A stretch of DNA of 64,000 bases from Lottia gigantea (lineage: Eukaryota; Mollusca; Gastropoda; Lottiidae): positions 988,459 to 1,052,458 of the forward strand of contig NW_008709945.1 of NCBI RefSeq assembly GCF_000327385.1, read 5' to 3'. Below the pieces are notes generated by a model, which was given only the letters and a program-made list of their open reading frames with translations, had not been told where the DNA came from and searched no databases. The position numbers were made by a program, and so were the translations under genes. Of this stretch, positions 11,201-24,400 are shown piece after piece (within the stretch, counting starts at the first letter, position 1; each line of letters begins with the position of its first letter).

Positions 11201-13988
11201 TTCGAAAGCACTCATAAGGTAATTTTTATTGAGGTATTTTTTGCCGTTTATAAAATCGTTATAGTCCACTTTGCTATCTTTTGATTTATCATGTAAACTG
11301 ATTATTCTGGCCAGTTCTTCCTCCTCCAGTGGAACATTCATTCCTGTCAAACTGTCTTCAAAATCAATGGCATTCACAGTCCCAATCTTGTCAGGGTCAA
11401 ATTTTTTAAACATTTTTTCAAGTATTTGCTGTCGAGACTGAACCCAATCATAAAGATGTATAGCCCAAGGTTCACCATTTTTAGGAACTTTACCAAAACT
11501 TTTTTCAGCTTTACGACATTCTTTTAAAGCATCTTTATGGTTATTGTCTTTAGCCAATGCTTTAGGTAGTTGACCGTCTGTATTTTTTAATTTAGGGTTA
11601 CAACCTGTGGAAAGCAAAAATCAAAATTAAATGGTTAGTAAACGACCCCAATCTTTCAGGAAACTAATTCTTAATATCTTTTGCCAAGTTAATAAAAAAT
11701 CTTATCAACGAATTCGATGTCTGTTTTAAAAACATGTTTTAAAGTACATGTGCATGAAGGTAAAAAATGGTAGATCAACTACAACCACTATAGATCTCAA
11801 GAAAAAGGTCTTCATCAACATTACAAAAGCTGCAGATCTATCCAATCCTGCAAAATCAAAAGTCAGTTACTTAAAACTCTTCTTACCTCTTTGTGAAAGA
11901 AATTTACAGCAACCGCCATGTCCATTAATAGCAGCAATATGAACTGGATTATTATTGGCTGAATCATTTTGATTAAACTCTGCCCCATAACCTGCCATTA
12001 ATGCCAAAACTTCTAGGTGACCTCCCTTTGCTGCAAAATGTGCTGCATGGTTTCTACGTGCATCAATACCATTGACGGCACCACCTGCTTCTAGAATTAA
12101 TCTGGCAACTTTGATTCCTCCACTGCTGGCAGCAGCCATTAAAGCTGTTCTCCCATTTTTCTGAAATAAAATTATTTCATGAAAATAAACTGGATGACAA
12201 GACATGATAAATGTAGATCTACAGTTCTTAAGACATTGCCAGGTAATCTTTTGAGGCGAAAAAACACATTAAAAACTTTCTGGATAATAAAAAATATTAA
12301 AAGATCTCACTCTTAACAGATAAAACATTTTCCGACTGTAAAGGCTTACCAGTATGTATTTCATGATGTACAATTCTGGTTCTGTTTAAGTATTATCACT
12401 TTACAATCAATGAATTGAGCAATATTATAAGATTGAAATATTTTTTATTGCATACTAAGGTATATAGAAACTAAGGAGTAGTAAACTATAAAATGTGATC
12501 TCTCCCCTAAAGGATAAAAACTTTACCTCACAGACTTTATTTGGATCTGCCCCTTTCTTTAATAAAACTTCACACATTTCTTCATTTTCTACTGCTGATT
12601 CACATGCCAATATAAACACTGGTACACCTTCTTTAGAAACATTATTAACCTCGGCACCATTCAATACAGCTATCTCTAGACATTTAGCATGGCGCTGTGT
12701 GGGAGAGATGCAGTAAAATATTACCCCTGAAATAAAGACATCCTTTTCTGAATGCAAAGAAAGAAGGTGATGTATTTGCTCCTCCCCTATTCACATAGAG
12801 ACATCTTGGCCCTTGAGACCTAGAGAGTGGAGACCCTTCCTAGAGAGTGGAGACCCTTTTGACACATAAGATTGATATAAAACATAATGATGAAAATAGA
12901 ACAACCAATCTGTAATCATTACGTGTCATTAAAGTTAATTAATAATGAGAAGGAATCATGATAACCAATCAATTGTGTTATCGATACTCAGGGTAGATAA
13001 TCTATTATTTATAATCATGCTATATGAAACAGTCGTCATGTTGACTACTAAATTCAAGACAAGTTTCTTCTAATCCTAAATTTTTGTAGTAGAAAAATAA
13101 AATAATCTGAGATCTAATTAAAGGGATGAGTGCTGTATTTTGGCGGGTTGATCTTAGTCTTGAATATTATGTTAATAGTCTCCAGAAGTACTTGAAATGT
13201 ACGAAAATCGCATAATTCCTTCAGAAATATCTCAAACTAGGAATTTTACTCACTATTTCTATATATCTTTTCTATATATCACAGAGTATCTTAAATTGAC
13301 AAGTCATTATTTTAACATTGAAAGATAATTCTGGACACACATGGATTTGAACGCTCAACAGTGAGCTGTGAACACTATTACTGATTGGCTTAGCTAAAAA
13401 ATTCTCGTTTCTGAGACTAAAGTATGATTGGTCAAAAAAAATGGTACATCGGTCCCTTTAATATAAGTACAAGGCCATACCACCATTCCCTTCGCCAAGA
13501 ATGAATGAAAAACCTGCAAATTAATCAATCTCAGCTGAACTGAAGAGGGTTTGCTGGGACTTAATTCTCACTTGCTGGGGCCCAGTCCCCATGGACCAAG
13601 CTCTAATGATGGAGATGCATAAAAAAAAGAGACCCCACTCACCTTTTCCCTCCAAATCCATGATCCTCATATTAGCTCCAGCTAATGCCAGTTTTTCCAG
13701 ACACTGTACATGACCATATTCAGCTGCTCTCATTGCTGCAGTCCTGCCTTTTAGATCTACAACATCAGGATGAGCCCCAAGGTCGAGTAGAAAGTGTATC
13801 ATATCCTCATCATTAGCAATGGCCGCTACGCTTAGTGCAGTCATACCCTCGGTACTATCATTATAATTAATCAGATGAGGTAGTCCATTTGCCGTCATTT
13901 TCTCGATCTGTTCTTTGTCCTTTTCTCTTACACATTGTAACAATTTACAGACTTGGAGAATCTCCAAACGATTCTCTGCAATCGGCAT
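8206..13988 (-). CDS. ANKEF1: ankyrin repeat and EF-hand domain protein 1, seven coding exons, 777 residues
   Basis: Minus-strand exons in coding order are 13643-13988, 12527-12726, 11887-12160, 10794-11604, 10332-10558, 8930-9117 and 8206-8493. All junctions are GT-AG with consistent phase and total 777 codons plus stop; human ANKEF1 is also close to 776 residues. The order is an N-terminal ankyrin block (about residues 1-270), two EF-hand-like loops (about 343-354 and 379-390), a lysine-rich linker (about 409-428), then a second ankyrin block. The acidic C-terminal motif EVDFDDFEMPFKRNI matches the human tail as I recall it. The EF loops lack several ligands, so strong calcium binding is doubtful. 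The family is linked to the sperm flagellar axoneme and motility. The start at 13988 matches the human N terminus. Confidence 0.95.
13118..13461 (+). mobile_element. TTAA-flanked MITE, family A, copy 1 (344 bp)
   Basis: The element lies in the first ANKEF1 intron. It begins TTAAAGGGAT and ends GTCCCTTTAA, so it has inverted termini of about 9 bases with TTAA at both edges. Internal landmarks such as CTATATATC, GACACACATG, AGTCTCAGAAA read in reverse, and a TTGACCAATC-like site are shared with 14890-15170, 27345-27642 and 50830-51306. TTAA flanks suggest piggyBac-type mobilisation, which is inference. Confidence 0.7.
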
Positions 13989-14419
13989 TTTGAATGTCGT
14001 TTAAGTTTTTACTCACAAAAATAATTTAATCACTTGTCAATTGTCTTCATTTGAAGGCTTTCTTTCCATCAATGTTATCATGTTTTTAACTTGGCATCAA
14101 ACATGATTTTTTCAAAATATAATATTTCCCTTAAAATGTCAAACCTTCTTGCACACAATCTATATTCTCAAATCCAACTTTGTATATTATTGTATTGTAC
14201 AATGTTGCTGTAAAATCTGTAGAAAACGGTTGTATCTATTGACTATGTTTACACTTTGTTATACAATTCTTAACAATGTTTCTAATCTTAGAAAAACTTC
14301 AATTAATCATGAAATATTCATCAAACAAACTCCCTCCTTTCTCCAGATCAATTATTCATCCGATCTCTATTCTTTTATTGCCTTCATACTCGCAGTCTTC
14401 ATGTCTACATTGTTTACAT

Positions 14420-14432
14420 GTCACCTAGCAAC
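14420..14432. promoter_or_regulatory. X-box-like RFX site upstream of ANKEF1
   Basis: GTCACCTAGCAAC matches GTNRCC-N(1)-RGYAAC at every fixed position. It lies about 430 bases upstream of the ANKEF1 start codon. X-boxes are bound by RFX factors that drive ciliary genes. Chance matches occur, so function is inference. Confidence 0.45.
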
Positions 14433-14889
14433 AATCCGGCTACCTGTCAACTTTGCAATTCAGGAAAAAGTAACTCTACCTCAACTCTTAAATAACCATA
14501 TTAGCTATTTATAATCTATTTCAAGTTAATCCTAATAATCTACTTAATGTTAATCCTAAATCTAGACTACAGCTGTTTTTCTAAATGGAAGTAATTAGGT
14601 GAATATTTTAATTAGGCTACAGGATTTTAAAACCATTCTTACCTTTCACATTGTAAGAAATAAAGTTCCTTAAGCAGACCACAATAAAGTTATGTTTAAA
14701 AATTTGTCAGTCAACAAGCAATTTTCTCTTTAGTCGGCACTATTTTTTAAAAAATACTTCGAATTACACAAATAAAAAAAAATATTTTGATATTAACCAA
14801 TAGCTCCTTAAATTGATTCAATTTTTTCTGTAAATAATGTAAAGGAATTTACAAATCTTAGTTTGTTTCTATTACTCTATAGAAGAAGA

Positions 14890-15170
14890 AATGGTAGGCT
14901 ACTCTTCCATCTGTTTGACCAAAAGTACCTTTGGCTCAGAAACAGGAATGTTTTAGCTAATCTAATCTCTAATCTCTTCACAACTCATTTGAGCCTTCAA
15001 ATCTATGTGTGTCCAGAATTATCGGCATTCGAAAGTTAAAATGACCACTCATCTTAACCTGAGACTCTGCCATATATAGAAAAGACTTCTGTAGAAAAAA
15101 AAAGAAATTTCTAGTTTGTGATAATTTTGAATGAATTTATGCTATTTTCGTATATTTTTCTTTTTCTGAG
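14890..15170 (-). mobile_element. TTAA MITE family A, copy 2, decayed and reversed
   Basis: The stretch carries the same internal landmarks as the element at 13118-13461 in opposite order: CTGTTTGACCAAAAGT, GGCTCAGAAACAGG, TTTAGCTAAT, GTGTCCAGAATTATC and CTGCCATATATAGAAA. The terminal TTAA edges are not clear. Confidence 0.55.
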
Positions 15171-15577
15171 CAAAGCAAAACGTTTTTTTTAATTTTTTGT
15201 ATATTTTTTTAATGAGAATTGGAATATCAGCTTCAAAATAGTACTGTAAGAGAAACACATTTCTCTCCTAGAAAGTTAAACAAGTTCAATTTGGACTGAA
15301 AAATTTCCTCTGTAATATCAAATTTTGAAGACATAATGTGTGCTCATGTTTATATTTTCATCAATGCAAAGACATTCTAAGACTGACAGGGGGCTGATTT
15401 GTTCTGACTCTGAAAAGGCCAACATAAAGGCTATTTAAGATAATTTCCATGATATGATTTCAGGGGCATGACCATGATTTATTAGGTGAAGGGGCCATTA
15501 GAAAATGGGAGGGGTGGAGGAGGGGCAAGGCAGGGTTAGCCTCAGTCAGATTTGGATTCAACCAACCAAGGGTCAAC

Positions 15578-15790
15578 CAAACTTTCATTATATTTATAAG
15601 CTTTTATTTTGAATATAGCCACTTCAGTAAGGGTCTAAAGACGGCCTTCTTGAACACATGTCAGTTTGATGACACCACCGGTCAATGAAATTCATGGCCT
15701 TCCAACCCTAACCCTAGTCATCTAGACCCAGTGAAGTGGCTATGTTAATAATATGAGCTAATTATAAAAAGAATGAAAGTGTGATCTCAA
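15578..15790. repeat. foldback sequence
   Basis: TAGCCACTTCAGTAAGGGTC (from about 15616) and GACCCAGTGAAGTGGCTA (from about 15724) are inverted copies. The outer flanks (CTTTCATTATA and AAAGAATGAAAG) also pair. A short CCCTAACCCTAG stretch lies in the loop. No coding content is seen. Confidence 0.5.
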
Positions 15791-15914
15791 TTAAATAAGA
15801 CTGGTTTCAGGGGCCTCAGAGAGTCAACAGCAGATGAAGACATTTTATATCATTGCCATGATTCAAGGATTAAAGAAAAAAATCAAAACAGGGTTATCAT
15901 TTCACATTTGTGTT

Positions 15915-15920
15915 TTTATT
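15915..15920 (-). terminator. AATAAA poly(A) signal for the 90-residue gene
   Basis: AATAAA is read on the minus strand about 46 bases downstream of the stop codon of the three-exon gene at 15966-17745. Confidence 0.55.
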
Positions 15921-15965
15921 CTTAATAAGTCCAAAAAATTAACATAAAAATTTGTCTACGAGTGT

Positions 15966-17745
15966 CTATTTAAGTTTTTTCATTATTTTGCCTTTGAAGG
16001 TCGAAGGTACAGTGGCTAAATATCCAAGTCCAGCAAAAATGTAACACATGCTATTCAAAACAGCATCATAATTTCTTCTTACATAAACTACTTCTAATTT
16101 CTGAAAAGAAACAATAGGAGCTTAAATACTATAATATAGTAGTGATGACTGATGGGCAATGCCAATCGGAAGAAAATAATAATCGATTATTATAAATAAT
16201 CAAAGAAGCATAGTTTAATGTGGCTTAAAGAAAACGTAAAATGTAAAAGATTTATGAATTAATTTCATAGCTATTTTGTTTAATTATGAAAGATTTGATG
16301 CAGGTAATTACAATGTAAGTTGTAAGTTAACACTCAACACAAAAATTCAAATTAAGATTTGTTTAAAGATGGGTTTCCGTATATTTTAGTGTCAAATAAA
16401 CAAACTTTTTGATTAATTGGTGTTCCTAATGAATTATCATGTATTCTTAATCATATCATTATTTTCTTATTGCATATATTTAAGTAATCTAACCAATCAA
16501 AATTGTACACTCTAGATAAACAAAAAAAGACTTTTTGACCTTGCTTGATCGGTCACTCATTGGAATTCTGCTGGTAATTCTATTCTAATTTAGCTAATTA
16601 TGAATTAATTATGAACATGTGAGACAAACCAGTATTTTTCTAAGTCATTAGAACACCTCTCCTTTCTATTTATACAAGTATTAGCATTTTCTATAACATA
16701 ATTGAAAGTAAGGGAACCCATCTTCAATCTTCACGAAGCAAACACAAAACAAAACAACTAATTTTTAAAATTATTTGCCAGCAACTTTCAGTTGGCATCG
16801 GTTGACTTTAACGACAGATAATCGATTGTCATTGACAATCAGAACATCTATATGTTATGGTTATAAGAATTGAGCGACATCAAGCCAAAAGGCTCTACTT
16901 ACGGCAAAAAAGTCCTGGTCTTTTCTAAATTTCTGGAAATTTTTGGTATGTGGTGAAACACCATAAATATATTCATACCGTTTGGTTGGTACTTCCTTTA
17001 CTGTAGAATACATTCGCTTCACTGCATTCTAAAAAATAAATATGAACTGTGAAGGCTCCCTAGTGGAGAGAGATAACATACAACAATTCTATTGAGTCCT
17101 CTGAATTTGAATGATACAAAAACCACAGCTGGATATTGTACAGAAGTATCTCTAGTAGAGTCTTATCAGTTATCTGCTCTTGCAGCAAGAGATACAGGTC
17201 AACAACTTTCACCAAGGCAATTTATTGTCAACATGACCCAAAGTCATGCAGGGTTGATGAAGATTTCTGTGTAAAAATGGTTAGTATATGGTGCTCGGTC
17301 ATCTCGGTGACATCTCATCTCAGCGACAAACTGAGTATATGGTTAATAAATAAATATTCAAAATGAAATTTTCCACTCTTTACCTTTAACTTTAACTGTC
17401 TTTAGTCTATCAAATTATATTTACATAAATCAATTTTCCAGTGGTTCATATTTTCATCAACCCAAAACTCTGAGTTGCATTTTGTATTTGATATTTCAAT
17501 TCATACGGAAATGATTGCCAAAATTCATTATATTATAGAGAGTAGTTTACGTAATAAAAGAGAGGGGTCTATCTAATTTCTATAGGCCTATCATTCTATG
17601 CCTTTCCTTTGGTTTTAGAACTGTTCATTTGTTTAGGCCAATATTCCATTGATCTACAGACAATATTTTACATTGTAAGAGATCAATTGAAGACTCTCCC
17701 AAGAAAAAGGAACGTTTTCTATAGTATATTTACCTTGAAAGACAT
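15966..17745 (-). CDS. unrecognised 90-residue single-pass membrane protein, three coding exons
   Basis: Minus-strand exons are 17734-17745 (only MSFK), 16903-17028 and 15966-16100. All three junctions are strong (AAG|GTAAAT, acceptor TTTTTTAG, GCC|GTAAGT, acceptor CTTTTCAG) and all introns are phase 0. The product is 90 residues and basic. The middle exon carries the motif RYEYIYGVSPHT and ends DQDFFA. The last exon starts KLEVVYVRRNYDAV, continues into a hydrophobic segment (about residues 59-81) and ends KGKIMKKLK. A small basic protein with one late membrane segment could be mitochondrial or a small integral membrane protein, but I do not recognise the family. It is transcribed divergently from CCDC170, with about 660 bases between start codons. 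Confidence 0.7.
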
Positions 17746-18403
17746 TTTGAAGGTTTCTTCAGGACGTCTTCTTCGAAATGTTAACTCAACCTTCAAAACC
17801 GGAAGTAGTATCGCTCAAGGTAAAATTTTGACACATCGCCCTACGTCAAATCGGCCGAGGTACATGTAATACATCATCTTGTCAAATCGTGCACAAAACT
17901 TGAAAAATGTCTAAAGGGGTATCATCAATACAGATATTGTAAAATATAAAATGATTTCGATTTCAGTAATGTTGGGCCTATCCTTTTTTTTAACTTCAAC
18001 AGTAAAGGCGTAGGGATGTAAGCTTGAGAATGAAAGTAATAATTTTTTATTGTTTAATGGCCCTGGCTAGTGAACGTGGCTTTGTTTTAGTTCAAACTTT
18101 GTATTTATGGATATAGTAGCTATGCCCATGCATTGCAGATTTTGGAAAAAATCTGAAAGGCGCTAATCTCGCGAAATACCGTTAATTAGCGTTAACAGGT
18201 GCGTTATAAGTGATTATCCAGACGTTTCAATATCTATACTAAATGGTCGCTGCAATTTGAGACATGACAACAAAGTCTAGTATTATCTATTGTTGTTATT
18301 GTTGCTATGGCCGGTTGAAGAAAACTTCAATTTTCACGTTGACATCAGAAAATAACAAAGATAAACTTTAATACTAAAATCGGCAGCATCAGTTGGAGTA
18401 AAT
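17746..18403. promoter_or_regulatory. divergent promoter region between the 90-residue gene and CCDC170
   Basis: The two genes start in opposite directions from this stretch of about 660 bases, so a shared or paired promoter is likely. It contains GTTGCTATGG at 18301-18310, a perfect left half of an X-box with a degenerate right half. No other motif stands out. Confidence 0.5.
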
Positions 18404-21400
18404 TTGGGAGAATTTAGAAGGTGTAAAGTTGGAGGGTATTGTGATACAATGAGTTATTTACGAGAATATGACCGTGATGGTTTACCTGCCATTCGACCAT
18501 CTTCAGGTGGAATCTTAGAAACTGCCGGAGCAAGAAAATACCGGGCATTAGATACTGACGAATTATTGGGTTACAGGGCAACTTCTCCAACTTTTAGTGG
18601 TCGATATGATTCTGGACAAAATAGACGGGGTATGACTGAGGTAAGAAACATTGTAGAACCATGTATCAATTATAATGAAACATAAATTATTATAATTGTT
18701 TATTTCATGTAATAATGATACATTGTTCTATATAATTAAATCCATCTTTGATATCAAACTGTTGTATATTCATGGCAGCAGTTTATCTTTTTTATAACAT
18801 TGTACCATATGGATATTGAGCTATTTAACCCATATACTCTACACCTATATCTGAGTGAAAACATAGTGAAAACTTGCTACAACATGCTTGCTGTCAAGGG
18901 AAATAACAAATATTATCAGCAAATCGGGGCAAAATTATTTTCAAAATCACAATTTTTATTAAATTATCACATATAGTTTGAATTTAAATCATAAAATCCT
19001 TTTTTTTGTTTACATTGTTTTGGTTATTTCTTTTTTTTAACACAATTTGTTATTTATGTAAACATTACCACATATTTGCCTAGAAACAATCCATTGACAA
19101 TAACAAAATCAATAACTAACTCTGATGGAATCTTACTATTTTACTATTATTGATTAGAAAACAATGCTAATAGTATTTTAGAGAATTTAATTGAAAAAAC
19201 AGTTCCTTATTATATTCAAAGCAATATATCAGGGTTGTTAGTTAGCCAGTAATTTAGCGAATGTTTAAATATTGTTTTGTGTTTCAAATGTGCCAGTGGA
19301 AATCAGAGATTTTGTTTAAAAAAAATTATTATTTAAGTTTGAAATAAATATATAATGGAGATAAATTTTTCCCATTCTACACCTTCTCATTTGTAGCTGT
19401 GACAATATTCATTCTAAGAGTAAAAAATTACTGGCCAGGGAATCAAGAAGTGTCTTCCAGAAACTAATTTATCTTGACATTAGATTTGATACACGTGAAA
19501 GTAAGCTTATTACTATTTTTGATAATTGAACTTTTCAGCTCCAAGATCAAGTAAAAGTTTTTCGTGAAGAATTAAGAAAGAAAGATGCCATGATTCAACA
19601 ATTAGTCAGGTAAAAATCACCTAAACCCCTCCCCCACCCCCCCAAAAAAACCGAATATATGATACCCTAAATAAGATCAAACATTTTTTAATAAAGACCT
19701 GGAAATTTGCCGAAGAAACTGAGTAATATGATAATAAAATGTATAATTGGTTATTTATATAATACAATATAATATAAATGTCACAATATATTGACAATCA
19801 AGATGAGACTGAAGACACATGAGCAATGTAATCTCTCTGAAACTCTCTGAAGTTTTTAATCAAGGAATTTTCATTTGATTTGAGAATTATATATTGATAT
19901 ACGATAAATACATATTTAATTTCAGTTTGGAATCGGCTCCTAAAACACAAAGTTATGTAGATCCAGTTAGAGTAAGTTTTCTAGACTTTAATTTTAATAC
20001 TTATATCATTTTAGAATTTGAATCCAAATTTAATTTCAGATTAGTCCAATTAAATAATTGATTGTTAATATTATTTTTTTTAATTATTGTAGTAGTAGAT
20101 GATGTTTGTTTGTTTTTTTTCTTGCACTAGCAATAGTTCTTGTAATCTCAATGCAAATGTTTTTTTTCATAAATGTTCGAAAAATATTAAAATATTTATA
20201 CACAGATATTTGTACAATATTGTTTGTTTGAATTCAATTTTTCTATAGCAATTTAACTGTAGTATTTTTCTAGAAAGTTAACACTTTTGTTTAGTTTTTT
20301 TTACAATTATTTTGTAGTTAGACCAATATTATTTAGGAGATCGAAATCAAATTGAAACTATGAGAAAAGATATTTCAACTCTTCAAGTACAAAATGATAA
20401 ATTACAAATACAGGTAACAGATCTCACTTTTTCAAAATTTTTGGAATGTATATTTTTTTTTCACATTTTGAAACTTTTTGAAATTCTTTTTAGTATTGTA
20501 GTTATATTATGCTTGATTTTATATATTTTTTTCTTCTTTTAATGTCACATCTTACATCTTTCCACATAGCTTGTGTTCAATCGAGAAAACATTTTGTAAT
20601 AATTTGTACCAAACTAGCTGTGTCACATCAATAGGTTCTTTCTGGAATGACAAAGAGTTTTCTATTATTGTTTTATAAAAGCAGACAAATGAACACAGTA
20701 AAAATGAACATCAGTAAAATTTTCATTCAGTTTTTCTCCTGGCTTCTTAAACAAGTTTTGAGACAGGGCTCAAGACAATTTTCAAATTTTAGACATAAAT
20801 TTTGATTTTGAATCAACTAGGTTCGCTTTTAAAGATTCTATTAAGCTTATGATATTACCAGGTTCACTGTTAGAAAGTTTACATACCAACAAATATTTTG
20901 GTTTGTGTCATTTTAGGTGCGTGATACAGATCATCTGCTAGAAGCTAAAGATATCAAAATCCATGAATTACAAAGTCAAATGGAAACATGTCGAGAAAAT
21001 GAAATGCGTTTAACAGATATTATTAACAATCTACGTCAACAGTTACATGATGTTCAGAATAAAGCAGGTTCTATAGAATCTATGGCAGGACGCAGTGAAT
21101 ACACCGTGGTAGCACTACAACAAGATAATGCTGATAAAAATGAGAGAATTTTAGAATTAGAAGCTAGACTTAGGTAAGTGTAGTGATCAGATTTGATAAA
21201 CGAGTTTTTTGACTCCTTTTATGATTCCAAACAGTGGATGTCTGTTGGATTGCTGTCTGTTCAATTTCTTTGTTCAGATAGAAACTTACAGGTTTGCATC
21301 TACCTAACCAGCACCTTTTAACTTGTGCCATATTAATTAGCATTTTTCAGAATCTTTTTCAAAAAAGCCATTTTATATATAAAAAAGTGATTGCATTACA

Positions 21401-24400
21401 TTATCAATGAATTCTGCTGATTAAAATGATTCCTTGTTATTTTACAGGAAACAACTAGATGAAAGGGAAATGGCGGAAGCATCCTCTATGGGAGCTGAGA
21501 GAAAATTAAATGATTTATTGTCTAATATCAGTAGTTTGTTACGAGCAGATGATATAGACTCTTCCCCTAATTCTATAGATACAGTTGTTAGAAAGGTAGA
21601 TAACTTCTAAATGACTTTTGTCATCAATTTCACAATTCCTTGTTTAACTGATTTGTAACAATTATACAGACTCAAATTTTGAAAAAATAACTTTGTTCAG
21701 TGCCTTTCATTAGGATGTGCCAGACATTTCTTATAGGATTGCTGGCTTGTGTTTTTGGCCTGTTTTGTGATAGGGCTTAAACTTGAAAGCAGACACTGGG
21801 CTAACTCTAGGAAGCACTATCTATGGCATTAGGAGAATTTGAACTCTTGACACATAATCCCCATCTCACTATTGACTGAGCCCTTCAATTTTGTGTGTAA
21901 CAAAAATTTACATAATGTTACAACTTACACCCTTAGATGTTGGCGGTAAAGCTACAGTCCTCTTGATTTTATTAAAATTTTAATTCACAATCCTTGTATT
22001 ATCTGAAGCGAATTTTCTTTTCACACAAATTTTTTTTTGGTAGTTGACAGATTTAATGCAAGAGAATGCCATGTTAAAAGGAAAGATTTTGACTCTAAAT
22101 GAATTATTGAATAACACTGAAACTGAAACTAAAGCCAGTCGTGAAACTATCATGAGATTGGTCAGCGAAGTTGGTCGAGAACAAAAAGTAGCCACCAGAT
22201 ACAGTTCAGATATTGATAACCTCAGACAAGTAAGTCTTTCCTCTGTCAATTTTGTAAAATAAAGTTTTTGCAAAACAATTTAAAGGAAAAAGAAAGAAAC
22301 CATAAGATGTGTTAAAAATTTTGATCAAATCACAGCTGTCATTCAAGAGATTTTGATATAATATCAAATCAAATTTGTCTAGTAAATGTTCCGATTAAGT
22401 TCTTTTCATGAAACCACAGTCAGATGTTGGAGCATATTGAATTTAGCCTTTGGAAATAATATGGCATTGGCATTTTCATATCCATTCATTAAATTTCAGT
22501 CTGTAAAAATGAAATCATATATATATTTTGAACTGCAACAACAATGTATGATAACAAATTTGTAATTTGTAGGAAAGAGACAATGCTTTAGCTGCAAGAC
22601 GTGACATGGAAAGAGAGGTAGAAGTGGTGAAAGAAAGACTCGAAGCCAACCAGAGGGCGCTTGATGCAACACGCAATGAGCTGGAACTCCGTGAAGGCCG
22701 ATTGAATCATTTAGATAGAGAATATCGTGAAACAACTAACAACACACGCAGCACTACCTCACAGTTTAATCTATTTAAAGAACAACTAGCCAATATCCTT
22801 AGCAACAGTTACACCAATGTACCACCTTCTGAAGATCTTATCAGAGACTCCATTTTGAATTTAGCACAGAATAACAAGGAACTTGTTTTAGTGAGTGATT
22901 CCATTCCTTGCTTGAATGATTTGCTTTGAAATATTATTTCCATTTTGTGGAATGATTTTAAAAGATTCTATTGGGGCATCCTGGTTTAGTTAGTTTATGA
23001 TGGCTTCAATATGCAATTATACGGTATATCAATTTGATATTTTGGTTTGATCTCTTGTCTGGTAATGGAAAAATTCTTTATTTACATGTACGAAGCTATA
23101 TCCTATTTTATATCCTATTTTATATCCTATTTTATATCCTATTTTATATATCCTATTTTATATATCCTATTTTATATCCTATTTTATATCCTATGGTAAA
23201 TGTCAATATTTTTAATCTTTCAGCAAGTAGAAACATTAGAAAGCAGGGTAAAGAGTTTAGCAGAACAACTTGATAGTCAGATTGATATGCAGAGAACTCT
23301 GGCTCAACGTGCCAAACGGGCTGAAACTGAGGCAGCCGACTTAGATGAGAAGTTACGTTATGCTGAAGGTGATCTGGCAGCTAATGATGTCTTACGTGAA
23401 GGTTTCAAGACAGACAAAGAAAAGGTGGGCATTTAAATGTAAAAGATACATTGGCAAATTTTGCAACCGATGGGACAGCAGGCTGTTCAGGGCTAATTTT
23501 GGATTCAATAAGATGAAATAAAAAGAGTTTTTAATCCTATTTTTATAATCCTGATTGGGTAAATTGAGGTAGGTAAGCTATGAGGTAGGTAAGCTATGCA
23601 GTGTGCAATGAGAGAAATTGAGAAAGGACTGCAGCATTAGCGTACTCTTTTCCAATTTCTAAATGTCTTAGGATCTTTAAAGAGGGATTGTAAACCAACT
23701 GTTCTGGTTGTAATTTCAGTATATGAGATGTCTACAGAGACTAGGAGAAGCCATGAGAATGGATAAAATTTCAGCTGATCTTGGTTTTGACATGATGTTG
23801 GAAGCTTTGGAAGCTCGTGCAGATCAATTGGTACAACGAGAATCAGATAAACTAGCCGATAAAACTAGCGCCACCTATAATCTGCAACGTAAAGTGAAAA
23901 CTCTCCGAGATCAGTTGGAGAGCAAGGATCTACATATTGATCTTCTACGTAAAAAGATGACAAGTTTAGAAGAGAGACTCCACGGTAGATCAGAATTAGA
24001 ACGTGATCGCGATGCTGAGTCAATTCGAATTAAGAAATTAGAAAAGGTTATTTCTAAATATAAGTTACAGATACAAGACTCAAGACATGAAATCAACAAT
24101 CTGAAGGCTCAACTTCTTGGCTCAGCAGAACTCAGGGTGAGTGAAGAAAATATTATGTTTATTTTTGTACACCCACATCGAATGGGGAGGTATGGTCATG
24201 TCAGATGGACATTTGCTCTTACAATCTGGAAGGTACAATCCTTGTTTATAAGTTATGACGCATGGTGCAAATGTCTGTATTACCCATCAAAATAAAGACA
24301 TGTTGAATAGAATAATGACTAACTTTGAATTACATTGATTACAAAACCCCCATGATAAAGAATAATAAATTCTTTTTACTTTTCAGTCCAGAACAATAGA

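Larger units (their letters stand above)
13989..15965. other. region between ANKEF1 and the 90-residue gene
   Basis: This holds the ANKEF1 promoter with an X-box-like site (14420-14432), a family A MITE copy (about 14890-15170), a foldback (about 15578-15790) and the poly(A) signal of the 90-residue gene. A plus-strand ORF at 14149-14514 looks like chance AT-rich reading frame and is not called. Confidence 0.6.

Noticed and set aside
12455-12757. Downstream alternative acceptor for ANKEF1 exon 2 at 12695
   Set aside because: It gives a wrong phase and a stop codon after joining exon 1. The acceptor at 12727-12728 restores frame and the conserved VIFYC-x-x-PT-x-RH segment.
14149-14514. 121-codon plus-strand ORF near ANKEF1
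   Set aside because: AT-rich, Cys/Leu/Ile-heavy composition with no recognisable domain or splice context. It lies in the ANKEF1 promoter region.
15700-15715. CCCTAACCCTAG resembling telomere repeat
   Set aside because: Only two units; lies within a foldback and is too short to be an internal telomeric array.
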